64,000 nucleotides of DNA from CAKRJP01 sp963634745 (GTDB taxonomy: Bacteria > Bacillota > Clostridia > Lachnospirales > Lachnospiraceae). Position 1 is the stretch's first letter. The number at the start of each line of letters is the position of its first letter. A program made the translations under genes and the position numbers. Shown piece after piece: positions 1 through 8,056 of the stretch. The stretch spans positions 1 through 64,000 of the forward strand of contig CAVHCX010000013.1 in the NCBI GenBank assembly GCA_963634745.1, given 5' to 3'. The notes below the pieces were generated by a model, which saw nothing but the letters and a program-made list of their open reading frames with translations, had not been told where the DNA came from and searched no databases.

Positions 1-55
1 TGCTGTTTTCGTAGAATCAGGAAGCTCCCGCTTCTATAAGCGGGGGTACGTTCAC
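1..55 (+). mobile_element. Probable right end of an IS200/IS605-family (TnpB-type) element
   Basis: A TAG at 11-13 could be the stop codon of an upstream transposase gene. It is followed by a compact hairpin: arms 25-33 and 38-46, nine pairs with one G-T, loop CTAT, and then GGTACGTTCAC. From memory, the layout stop codon, GAAGC..., short GC-rich hairpin with a CTAT loop, GGGGGTA, TTCAC is typical of the right end of clostridial IS605-type tnpB elements, which is also the 3' end of their omega RNA. There is no T-run, so a plain terminator fits less well. The transposase itself would lie outside the window, so the call rests on the end alone. Confidence 0.5.
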
Positions 56-81
56 TATTAGGATAATCAATCTAAACTATC

Positions 82-98
82 AAATTTAATAGTGACTT
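82..98. promoter_or_regulatory. Candidate HxlR-type operator, copy 1
   Basis: The 17-mer AAATTTAATAGTGACTT lies about 95 bases upstream of the flavin-binding protein gene. It recurs with one mismatch at 10581-10597 directly upstream of the HxlR gene. HxlR regulators commonly bind sites with GTnAC half-sites in their own and neighbouring promoters. That the two copies are a shared operator is inference from the repeat and its position. Confidence 0.4.
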
Positions 99-191
99 AT
101 AAATTTGATAATATCTTCTAAATCAGAAGTTGATTTGTTAACATGAACGCACCAAGTAATTTAAACAGGTATAAAACAGGAGGTATATTCA

Positions 192-587
192 ATGTTAAAC
201 GAATCAGTAATCAAATTATTAAAGAATGGTATGTGGGATCTTGCAACATGCGCAGATGGAGAACCAAACGTAGTGCCGGTTGCCTTCAAAGACGTGACTG
301 ATGACGGAAAGCTTGTGGTTGGCGATGTTTTCCTCCAAACAACTTTAGATAATATAAAAGCAAATGATGGAAAAATTGCTATTTCGGTATATGATGCGCA
401 GAATCTTGAGGGCTATCAGATTAAAGGAACTGCCGAATATGTAACGGAAGGAACGATTGTGGATACATTTAAGGCCATGGTAGAGAAAATGTTCAATGGG
501 ACTGCAAGTGCAAAGGGAGCACTTGTCATTACTCCTTCTAAAGTAATCGTTACAACACCCGGTGCTGAGAATAAGAAAGAGATTTAG
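192..587 (+). CDS. Pyridoxamine 5'-phosphate oxidase-like flavin-binding protein
   Basis: A 131-residue protein with the small split-barrel fold of the PNPOx-like family. The N-terminal stretch (start, about 20 residues, then LATCADGEPNVVPVAFKDV) is typical of short anaerobe members that bind FMN or another flavin and act as small reductases or flavin carriers. The substrate cannot be read from sequence. The start has an AGGAGG site (179-184) eight bases upstream. The last codons (NKKEI, stop) run into sequence homologous to the 3' end of the HxlR gene at 11 kb, so the gene seems to have landed in, or replaced, an old HxlR gene while keeping its promoter region and downstream GNAT. Confidence 0.75.
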   Translation: MLNESVIKLLKNGMWDLATCADGEPNVVPVAFKDVTDDGKLVVGDVFLQTTLDNIKANDGKIAISVYDAQNLEGYQIKGTAEYVTEGTIVDTFKAMVEKMFNGTASAKGALVITPSKVIVTTPGAENKKEI

Positions 588-676
588 CCAAAATGGTGCA
601 ATGCCGGAAATGTGATCAGCACGGGTAAGAGAGAATTATGTTTACGTATACAGAAGAAAAAAAGTTTACAAAGGAA
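571..676. repeat. Direct repeat of the HxlR-GNAT junction, copy 1
   Basis: From ATAAGAAAGA through ATGGTGCAATG, AAATGTGATCA, TAAG, ATTATG and AAAAAAGTTTACAAAGGA, this stretch aligns with 10980-11085 at roughly 80 percent identity by eye. It spans the end of an hxlR gene and the start of a GNAT gene. The two copies lie about 10.4 kb apart in the same orientation. Confidence 0.8.
593..628 (+). pseudogene. Vestige of an HxlR-family regulator 3' end
   Basis: Read from ATG at 593 the sequence gives MVQCRKCDQHG and a TAA stop. The intact HxlR protein at 10655-11038 ends MVQCQKCDHHG. This 12-codon relic sits between the flavin-binding protein gene and the GNAT gene, exactly where an hxlR gene would end in the paralogous HxlR-GNAT unit. 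It has no ribosome site of its own and is best read as the remnant of a deleted or replaced regulator gene. Confidence 0.75.
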
Positions 677-1048
677 CAGATACAAGAGCTGTTTTTATCC
701 GTTCATTGGATTTCAGAAAATTATCCGGAGCGTTTATATAAGGCCCTTATGAACTCCCAAACGGTACTTACAGTATGGGATGATGAAAAACTTGTGGGTC
801 TTATAAGGATTTTGGATGATACGGAGATGTTGGCACAGATCCATTATGTACTTGTTCATCCTGATTATCAGGGGAAGGGAATTGCCGGCAGGATGATCGA
901 ATATATAAAAGAAAAATATAAAGATTTTTTGTATATTGAGGCAATGCCGGAAGACAAAAATAATCTGTCATTTTATACAAAATATGGTTTTTCAATAATG
1001 AAGGATGGAGCAGCTATTCAAATTTGCAATTATGGAAATATGCAGTGA
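638..1048 (+). CDS. GNAT family N-acetyltransferase
   Basis: A 136-residue acetyltransferase of the GNAT superfamily. It has the beta4-alpha3 acetyl-CoA pyrophosphate loop VHPDYQGKGIAGRM (about residues 73-86) and the conserved late element FYTKYGFSI (about 111-119). These enzymes move an acetyl group from acetyl-CoA to an amine; the acceptor is not predictable. The gene sits ten bases downstream of the HxlR vestige and is followed closely by the MATE gene, whose ribosome site overlaps its end. Its first codons correspond to the decayed leader of the second GNAT gene at 11050-11082, so this is the intact member of a duplicated unit. Confidence 0.85.
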   Translation: MFTYTEEKKFTKEQIQELFLSVHWISENYPERLYKALMNSQTVLTVWDDEKLVGLIRILDDTEMLAQIHYVLVHPDYQGKGIAGRMIEYIKEKYKDFLYIEAMPEDKNNLSFYTKYGFSIMKDGAAIQICNYGNMQ

Positions 1049-1056
1049 GGCAGAAG

Positions 1057-2400
1057 ATGAATAAGGATAATGATCTGCTGGCTGATATGCCAATATCCGG
1101 CGCTTTTTTCAGGCTTGCGATCCCGGCTGTAGCAGCACAGCTTATTAATATATTGTACAATCTAGTAGATAAAATGTTTATCGGACGTATTCCCGGTGTG
1201 GGAAAGCAGGCACTGGCCGGTGTTGGTGTGACTGCACCGGTGATTTTGGCTATTTCAGCCTTTGCGGCCCTGGTAAGTATGGGTGGAGCTCCCAAGGCAT
1301 CTATTTTTATGGGTAAAGGTGATACAGACCAGGCTGAAAAAGTTATGGGAAGCTGTACATGGCTGCTGATCCTATTATCCGTGGCGTTGACAGGAATTAT
1401 GCTGATTTTCGGAAGATCCATCCTGCTCTTATTCGGCGCCAGCAATGATACCATTACTTACGCTACAGATTATATGAATATATATTGTCTGGGCACTTTA
1501 TTTACACAGTTGACCTTAGGATTGAATGCTTTCATAACTGCACAGGGAAAAACCTTGATTAGTATGTGTAATGTAGCTGTGGGAGCGGTAACCAATATAA
1601 TTTTGGATGCAGTATTTATCAATGGCATGGGCATGGGAGTAAAGGGGGCTGCTCTTGCGACGATTATTTCTCAAGGAGTATCCGCATGGTTTGTGATACG
1701 TTATCTTACATGTAGTAGAAGCGCATTGCGGTTACGCCTGGCCAATATTCGTTTTGATGGAGAAATTATCTGGTCTTGTGTCTTACTTGGTACATCGCCG
1801 GCACTGATGCAATTGACAGAAAATATGGTAGCGATCAGCTTTAATACGTCTCTTCAAAGGTATGGCGGTGATATGGCAGTCGCATCTATGAGTATTCTTA
1901 CCAGTGTTATGCAATTTGTTATGCTGCTTTTACCCGGTTTGGTGCAGGGGGCGCAACCCTTGCTGAGTTATAATTTGGGAGCAAGTAATATTCCCAGGGT
2001 AAAGAAAACATTCCGCTTATTGCTTATATGCTGTGTCGGCGGTTCGTTTTTTATTTGGTTACTATGTATGGTATTTCCGACTGCAGTTGCTGCCATTTTC
2101 ACCAGTGACTCTGCCTTGATTGCATACACAATAAAAAGTATGAGAGTCTATCTGGCAATGCTATTTATCTATGGAATACAGGTCGCATGTCAGTATAGTT
2201 TTGTAGCATTGGATCAGGCCCGCAAAGCGATTTTTCTTACGATTTGGCGTAAAATCATTATCCTGATACCACTGATATTTATTTTACCCCATTTTGTGCC
2301 TAATGCCGTGATGGGGGTATATTTGGCCGAACCTATTGCTGATACCATTGCAGTATGTACTACGGCACCCATGTTTTATTTTTATTATCGTAAATTGTAA
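1057..2400 (+). CDS. MATE family multidrug/cation antiporter
   Basis: A 448-residue integral membrane protein with about twelve hydrophobic segments. The N-terminal PISGAFFRLAIPAVAAQLINILYNLVDKMFIGRI region is diagnostic of MATE exporters, which use a Na+ or H+ gradient to expel organic cations and drugs. ATG 1057 is preferred over the upstream in-frame ATG 1024: it is preceded by GAGG (1047-1050) and avoids most of the overlap with the acetyltransferase, whose stop is at 1048. The convergent TetR remnant just downstream suggests this pump once had a dedicated repressor. Confidence 0.9.
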   Translation: MNKDNDLLADMPISGAFFRLAIPAVAAQLINILYNLVDKMFIGRIPGVGKQALAGVGVTAPVILAISAFAALVSMGGAPKASIFMGKGDTDQAEKVMGSCTWLLILLSVALTGIMLIFGRSILLLFGASNDTITYATDYMNIYCLGTLFTQLTLGLNAFITAQGKTLISMCNVAVGAVTNIILDAVFINGMGMGVKGAALATIISQGVSAWFVIRYLTCSRSALRLRLANIRFDGEIIWSCVLLGTSPALMQLTENMVAISFNTSLQRYGGDMAVASMSILTSVMQFVMLLLPGLVQGAQPLLSYNLGASNIPRVKKTFRLLLICCVGGSFFIWLLCMVFPTAVAAIFTSDSALIAYTIKSMRVYLAMLFIYGIQVACQYSFVALDQARKAIFLTIWRKIIILIPLIFILPHFVPNAVMGVYLAEPIADTIAVCTTAPMFYFYYRKL

Positions 2401-2746
2401 TAAGAATGATCAGAATGAAATGTATATATTAATTCTGAGTATGAAGAATGCCACCGGTAAAATAGCCGACGCAAAGAGCAGCTATTTCTCTTGGTGGCTC
2501 TTTTGCGCCTTCATCCAGCAATTCAATCAACACATTGGTAACGGCACCGGATACAAAATACAGTTTATAGCGGTCAATAGAGTTGACAGACATATTTCCG
2601 GCAAATTCCATGATATATCGGTTAAAGGTTTGCTGAATCAGACATTTTTAAAGTAGGAAGAACGAAGGAAGTTGTCTAGGAAGGAAAATAAGGAACTAAG
2701 TCATTTTATTTTGTGATATACTTTTCAAAAAGCAAAGGAGACCAGC
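2401..2746. other. 346-base gap between MATE and recD2
   Basis: The only content seen is the TetR remnant on the minus strand and, from about 2730, the ribosome site of recD2 (AAAGGAG). No convincing terminator was found. Confidence 0.6.
2429..2650 (-). pseudogene. Remnant of a TetR/AcrR regulator (C-terminal domain only)
   Basis: The minus-strand frame from about 2650 down to 2429 reads through a C-terminal TetR-type ligand domain: IQQTFNRYI, then IDRYKLYFVSGAVTNVLIE, then LLDEGAKEPPREIAALC. No helix-turn-helix half is present, and an in-frame stop lies just upstream in this direction. It converges on the MATE gene. TetR genes beside MATE or other efflux pumps are usually their repressors, so loss of this one may have deregulated the pump (inference). 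Confidence 0.7.
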
Positions 2747-5407
2747 ATGGAGCACTTACGTTGTGTAGTTGAGAGAATTACATATCAGAATGCAGACAAT
2801 GGCTACACAGTTCTGAAATGTGCGGTGAAGAATTACAGTGATCTTGTCACGGTAGTTGGCACGATGCCGGATACTCATGTCGGTTCCGTCCTGTCTCTGG
2901 AAGGCATGTGGAAGATGGACGCAAAATATGGGCGGCAGTTTTCTGTAGAAAAATTTGAAGAGACCCTTCCTGCTACGGTATATGGGATTGAAAAATATCT
3001 GGGTTCCGGTCTGGTCAAGGGGGTTGGGCCTAAGTTTGCGAAAAGAATCGTGGAAAAGTTCGGGAAGGATACCCTGGATGTTATCGAAGAAACTCCGGAT
3101 GAACTGTTAAAGGTCCCGGGGATAGGAAAAGTACGTGTGGACCGGATCAAAACAAGCTGGCAGGAGCAGAAAGAGATCAAAAATATCATGCTTTTTCTGC
3201 AGAGTCATGAGGTCAGCACCTCTCATGCGACAAAGATTTTTAAGACCTATGGCAGTGAGAGTATTGCAATTGTAAAGGAAAACCCATACCGTCTTGCAGA
3301 AGATATCTGGGGAATCGGATTTAAGACAGCGGATTCCATTGCACAGAAGATGGGGATTGATAAAGGAAAATTTGTCCGCCTGCGCAGTGGTATTTTTTAT
3401 AGCTTGAACAAGCTGGCAGAGGCCGGACATTGTTATGCCACAAGAGAGCAGCTGATTGGAAAAGCCAGAGAGCTTCTGGAGGTGGAGGATGCAGAGCTTA
3501 CGATCACCCTGGATGAGATGATCCGCACGGATGATGTGATTCGGGACAAGGCAGATGATCAAGATGCAATTTATCTTCCGCCATATTATTTTTCAGAAAG
3601 TGGCTGTGCAAAGAGGCTGCTTCGGTTGATGTCCTGCGGGAAGAAGAAATCTGAGGATACAGAAGAAATACTAAAGAGAGTAGCTGCTTCATCAGAAATT
3701 ACTTATGACGAGATCCAGTGGCAGGCAGTGAAGACAGCAATTTCCTCTAAAGTCATGGTGCTGACCGGAGGACCCGGAACCGGAAAGACGACAACAACTC
3801 TGGGAATTATTTCTGCATATAAGCAGGCCGGAAGCAGGATTATTCTTGCAGCTCCTACCGGAAGGGCGGCAAAGAGAATGTCGGAAGCTACCGGCATGGA
3901 AGCAAAAACGATTCACCGTTTGTTAGAATACAAGCCGCCGGAAGGTTATCAGAAGAATGAAGAGCATCCGCTGGAAGGCGATGTACTGATCCTGGATGAA
4001 TGTTCTATGATTGATATTATGCTGATGTATAATCTTTTAAAAGCATTGCCGGAGGCCATGTCGTTGATTTTAGTGGGAGATATCGACCAGCTGCCCAGTG
4101 TTGGGGCGGGCAATGTTTTAAGAGATATTATTGATTCCGGATGTGTTCCTGTAGTCCGTCTGACGCGGATTTTTCGTCAGGCACAAGGCAGCAGAATTAT
4201 TATGAATGCGCACCGGATCAATAAAGGCGAGAGCATTGATATGAGGGGCGGGAAGGACGCTGACTTTTTCTTTGCCACTAAGAAAAGTAATCAGGAAGTG
4301 GTAGATACGATCGTTCAATATTGTAAGACTAACCTGCCAAGATACTATCATGTGGACCCGCTGCAGGATATTCAGGTACTGACACCCATGCAGAGAGGCG
4401 AATGTGGCGCGGTGAATCTGAATCAGGTGCTGCAGGAAGCCATGAATCCGTCCAAGATCTTTTTGCGGAGAGGTGGTACACAGTACCGGCTGAAGGATAA
4501 AGTCATGCAGATTAAGAATGACTATGACAAGGAAGTATTTAACGGAGATATTGGTACGATTACAAAAGTAGATATGGAAGAGCGGGAACTGACCGTCCTG
4601 TTTGATGAACGGGAAGTCGTCTATGATGTGACGGAGCTGGATGAACTGACACTTGCTTATGCAGTGACGATCCACAAATCCCAGGGAAGCGAGTATCCGA
4701 TCGTTGTCATGCCACTTACCATGAGTCATTTTGTCATGTTGCAGAGAAATCTTCTTTACACAGGCGTGACCAGGGCGAAAAAGATTCTGGTACTAGTCGG
4801 AGAGAAGAAAGCAGTATATTATGCAATAAAAAATGAGACAAGCACCGGTAGAAACACTTGCCTGGCAAGACGCCTGCAACCGGATAGCAAAGAAGCACAG
4901 GAAGTCAAGACACAGCTTTTGCAAGAGGCCCTGGAGGAGTCGGCGGATGAGAAGGGAAGCAGCAGGGCTTTGACAAGTTCACGGCAGAAGAAGGAGAAAA
5001 TGATAGTCTACAAGGGCAGTATCCAGCCGTCTATGATATCAGAGACACCGGCTGTCTACGAAGGAAATCTATGGAAGCGCTTGTCACAGTCAAAATTCAG
5101 AAGCAGTTTTGCCCTGAAAGCAAATGATCGAAGCTATGTATCCGAAAAAGGAATGGATAAAGTCCGGGAGCATGCCTGCGATTTTATCAGAAAACGTCTT
5201 GCCCCGGCAGAAATAGCAAATGATGGAAAACAGACACCAATGAGAGGACACCCGGTTTTTGTTGCACAGCACGCCACAGCTACCTGTTGCAGGGGTTGCC
5301 TGGAAAAATGGCATCATATTCCGAAAGGACGGGCATTGACAGAAGGGGAGCAGGAATATGTAGTGGGTGTGATTATGGAATGGATCGGTAGGGAAATGAA
5401 AAAATAG
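2747..5407 (+). CDS. recD2: RecD2-type ATP-dependent DNA helicase with C-terminal DUF4186-like domain
   Basis: 886 residues. The first about 745 match RecD2/RecD-like SF1B 5'-3' helicases: an N-terminal OB-like region, helix-hairpin-helix segments near 90-200 (VKGVGPKFAKRI, VPGIGKVRVDRI), Walker A GGPGTGKTTTT at about 340, Walker B LDECSMID, motif III VGDIDQLPSVGAGN, and the late motifs TIHKSQGSEYP and TGVTRAKK. RecD2 acts in replication-coupled repair without RecBC. After a linker, residues about 780-886 form a separate cysteine-containing domain (NDGKQTPMRGHPVF, QHATATCCRGCLEKW) that I recognise as DUF4186-like, normally a free-standing protein. The ribosome site AAAGGAG sits seven to eight bases before the start. 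No internal start was found at the domain junction, so it appears to be a true fusion. Confidence 0.88.
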   Translation: MEHLRCVVERITYQNADNGYTVLKCAVKNYSDLVTVVGTMPDTHVGSVLSLEGMWKMDAKYGRQFSVEKFEETLPATVYGIEKYLGSGLVKGVGPKFAKRIVEKFGKDTLDVIEETPDELLKVPGIGKVRVDRIKTSWQEQKEIKNIMLFLQSHEVSTSHATKIFKTYGSESIAIVKENPYRLAEDIWGIGFKTADSIAQKMGIDKGKFVRLRSGIFYSLNKLAEAGHCYATREQLIGKARELLEVEDAELTITLDEMIRTDDVIRDKADDQDAIYLPPYYFSESGCAKRLLRLMSCGKKKSEDTEEILKRVAASSEITYDEIQWQAVKTAISSKVMVLTGGPGTGKTTTTLGIISAYKQAGSRIILAAPTGRAAKRMSEATGMEAKTIHRLLEYKPPEGYQKNEEHPLEGDVLILDECSMIDIMLMYNLLKALPEAMSLILVGDIDQLPSVGAGNVLRDIIDSGCVPVVRLTRIFRQAQGSRIIMNAHRINKGESIDMRGGKDADFFFATKKSNQEVVDTIVQYCKTNLPRYYHVDPLQDIQVLTPMQRGECGAVNLNQVLQEAMNPSKIFLRRGGTQYRLKDKVMQIKNDYDKEVFNGDIGTITKVDMEERELTVLFDEREVVYDVTELDELTLAYAVTIHKSQGSEYPIVVMPLTMSHFVMLQRNLLYTGVTRAKKILVLVGEKKAVYYAIKNETSTGRNTCLARRLQPDSKEAQEVKTQLLQEALEESADEKGSSRALTSSRQKKEKMIVYKGSIQPSMISETPAVYEGNLWKRLSQSKFRSSFALKANDRSYVSEKGMDKVREHACDFIRKRLAPAEIANDGKQTPMRGHPVFVAQHATATCCRGCLEKWHHIPKGRALTEGEQEYVVGVIMEWIGREMKK

Positions 5408-5518
5408 TGTAATTTGCAAATGCTCAGAATATTGAAGTTTGAGCTATATAGAATGACAATTTATCTGAAATTTGATATACTTTAAATCAAAAGTAGGTCA
5501 AATTACGGGAAACACTGA

Positions 5519-5545
5519 CACTTATCTTGTGGGGAAAGATAAGTG
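5519..5545 (+). promoter_or_regulatory. Leader hairpin upstream of the first hybrid kinase
   Basis: A perfect 10-bp stem (5519-5528 with 5536-5545, CACTTATCTT/AAGATAAGTG) with a 7-base loop ends 33 bases before the kinase start. It has no T-run, so it is not a terminator. It may be a protein-binding palindrome or an mRNA leader structure. Confidence 0.4.
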
Positions 5546-5578
5546 CGGACAGCACTGCTATGAATTGGAGGTGCGTAG

Positions 5579-8056
5579 ATGAATATTGCCATTCTTGATG
5601 CAAAGTGGGCTTTTTATCTGGATATAACAGAGGATAAGATTATATCTGCAAACGGAAATGTAGACAAGCTGCTTGGCGGGACTGAATTATCCGGTGTGAA
5701 TGAAGTGATTGGGATGCTGGCAGGCTGTATGCCGACAGAAGATCATCCGGAAGCATTTTATGAGAATTTTTGCAGAGAAAATATTTTAAAAGCATATGAA
5801 AACGGACAGACAGAGTTGAACGGGAGAACTCTGTCTTTTTTTGACGATGAGGGAAGAGATTCTGTAATAATTATGGCACAGCTGACCATAAATTTCATAA
5901 ACAAGCATCTGGAGTGCATGCTCTATGGTTTGGATACTAATGCAGAATTCAAGGAAAAAAGCCAGCAGGAAAAGCAGCTGGAAGAGCAGCTAGCCATCTT
6001 TAATGCGCTGGCAGATGCTTATGCTAATATCTACTTGATTCATAATCAAACCGGAGAATTGAAAATACTGAAGTTGAATGGCTATGTGACTACGGGGCTG
6101 GATAGAGACAGTGACCTTATCTATAATTATGATACTGTTTACAAGCAGTATGTTTCGGAGAGGGTTTTTCCGGAAGACCGGGAAATGATGTATAAGGCTA
6201 TGAGCCTTGACCGGGTGAAGGAAAAGCTTGTTTTAAGCAGTGAGTACCATGGGAATTACCGGGCAATTGTGAATGGAGAACCGCATTATTATCAGTTCAG
6301 ATATGTGCAACTGGAAAATGTGAGTTATATTATCGCAGGCTTTCAGAATATTGATGAAATTGTAGCAATTGAGCGTAGGCAGAAGGAACTAGAAGAGGCC
6401 CATCAGAAAGAATTGGAGCAGCAGATGGCCATTTTTGATGTGCTCTCACAGAATTACAGAAATGTATATCTTTTAAATATTGTGGATGGGACTGCCAAGA
6501 CATTGAAGGTGGCAGGCGATTATGAGATGCAGGAAATACAGGACTTAAAAAACAAGATATTTGTTTATAAGGATATACTGGATCTTTGGGCGGATAAGAA
6601 GGTCTGTGAGGTGGACAGGGAGAGAATACGCCATCAGTTAAGCCTTAAAAGTATCCGTGAAAATCTGTCGGTAGGCGATGAATATATCGGAACCTATTGC
6701 AGCATGGATGACGGGGAGGTACACAATTATCAGTTTTATGTTGCAAATACCAATCATCCGGACAATGTAATCCTAGGCTTTCAGATGATTGATAAGATTA
6801 TTGAGGAGCATTTGGCGCAGGAAAGAGAGCAGAGAGAAAAGGAAGAAGCATATCAGAGAACCTTGCTTGCGGCAAAACAGGATGCAGAGCGTGCAAACAG
6901 GGCGAAAACGGATTTTCTACTTCGCATGAGCCACGATATACGAACACCGCTCAACGGAATTATGGGAATGCTGGACATAGCAGAGTACTATGAGGATAAT
7001 CTGGAAAAACGTGACGACTGCCGGAGGAAGATAAGGGAGTCGGCTAAGATCCTTCTTGAACTGATCAATGAAGTCTTGGATATGAATAAGTTAGAATCCG
7101 GGAAAATCGTGTTGGAGCATATACCCTTTGATATCAGGCAGATTTCAAGAAATGTATTTACCATTATTTCTAAACAGGCACAGGACCATGGAATAGAAAT
7201 TATTGAAGAGGACTGCAGGACCCCGCACGCCAGGCTGATCGGAAGTCCGGTTCATTACAAGAGGATTCTTATGAATATCCTGAGCAATGCCATCAAGTAC
7301 AATAAGGAAAATGGAAAAATATATGTTACCTGCAGGGAGATTTCCTGCGATGACCATACAGTCAGCATAGAATTTAAGTGCAGGGACACCGGAATTGGCA
7401 TGTCAAAAGAATTTATGAAGCATCTCTTTATACCGTTTGAGCAGGAAAATTCGTCGGCACGATCAGAATATGGCGGAACAGGTCTTGGCATGGCAATTAG
7501 CAAAAATCTTGTCGAAAAGATGAAGGGAACGATTAGGGTTGAAAGCGAAAAAGGGACAGGCAGTACATTCGATGTCATCATTCCGTTTGAAATAGACAAG
7601 AGTGCATCTGAGGATGAGCCTGCAGAGGCTGTGATAGAAGCAACTTCTATCCGAGGCCTTAGGATTCTTTTAGCAGAGGATAATGAGCTTAATATGGAAA
7701 TTGCAAAATTCCTGCTGGAGGAAGCCGGAGCAGAGGTCCTTTTGGCAACCAATGGGGAAGAGGCTGTTAAAGCTTTTGCCGAAAGTGCCTCGCAGGAGAT
7801 AGATGTAATCCTGATGGATATCATGATGCCTGTTATGAACGGTCATGAAGCAACCAGGGCAATCCGAGCCATGGACAGACCGGATGCAAAAAAGATACCG
7901 ATTATCGCAATGACAGCCAGCGCCTTTGCGGAAGATCGGATTGCAGCGAAGGATGCCGGAATGAATGAGCACCTTGCCAAGCCGCTGGATTCCAAGTTGG
8001 TTATTCGCACAATCTGGCAATACACCAGAGCATATAAAAAAGAGGAACTGATATGA
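5579..8056 (+). CDS. Hybrid sensor histidine kinase with tandem PAS-like domains and receiver
   Basis: 825 residues and no membrane segment, so a cytosolic sensor. An N-terminal region (1-125) is followed by two related PAS-like units (about 135-265 and 280-410), each running NIYLI or NVYLL, then DRE, GxYR, and a GFQxID exit, with coiled-coil linkers between. Then come HisKA (MSHDIRTPLNG, phospho-His about 452), HATPase (ILMNILSNAIKYN, DTGIGM, GGTGLGMAI) and one receiver (LLAEDNELN, LMDIMMPVMNG with the acceptor Asp). There is no DNA-binding or HPt output, so the phosphate must pass to another protein. It shares a 4-base ATGA overlap with the next kinase, which implies translational coupling. 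AATTGGAGG precedes the start. Confidence 0.9.
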   Translation: MNIAILDAKWAFYLDITEDKIISANGNVDKLLGGTELSGVNEVIGMLAGCMPTEDHPEAFYENFCRENILKAYENGQTELNGRTLSFFDDEGRDSVIIMAQLTINFINKHLECMLYGLDTNAEFKEKSQQEKQLEEQLAIFNALADAYANIYLIHNQTGELKILKLNGYVTTGLDRDSDLIYNYDTVYKQYVSERVFPEDREMMYKAMSLDRVKEKLVLSSEYHGNYRAIVNGEPHYYQFRYVQLENVSYIIAGFQNIDEIVAIERRQKELEEAHQKELEQQMAIFDVLSQNYRNVYLLNIVDGTAKTLKVAGDYEMQEIQDLKNKIFVYKDILDLWADKKVCEVDRERIRHQLSLKSIRENLSVGDEYIGTYCSMDDGEVHNYQFYVANTNHPDNVILGFQMIDKIIEEHLAQEREQREKEEAYQRTLLAAKQDAERANRAKTDFLLRMSHDIRTPLNGIMGMLDIAEYYEDNLEKRDDCRRKIRESAKILLELINEVLDMNKLESGKIVLEHIPFDIRQISRNVFTIISKQAQDHGIEIIEEDCRTPHARLIGSPVHYKRILMNILSNAIKYNKENGKIYVTCREISCDDHTVSIEFKCRDTGIGMSKEFMKHLFIPFEQENSSARSEYGGTGLGMAISKNLVEKMKGTIRVESEKGTGSTFDVIIPFEIDKSASEDEPAEAVIEATSIRGLRILLAEDNELNMEIAKFLLEEAGAEVLLATNGEEAVKAFAESASQEIDVILMDIMMPVMNGHEATRAIRAMDRPDAKKIPIIAMTASAFAEDRIAAKDAGMNEHLAKPLDSKLVIRTIWQYTRAYKKEELI

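Noticed and set aside
5519..5545. Riboswitch before the first hybrid kinase
   Set aside because: A single stem with no known aptamer core; not enough to call.
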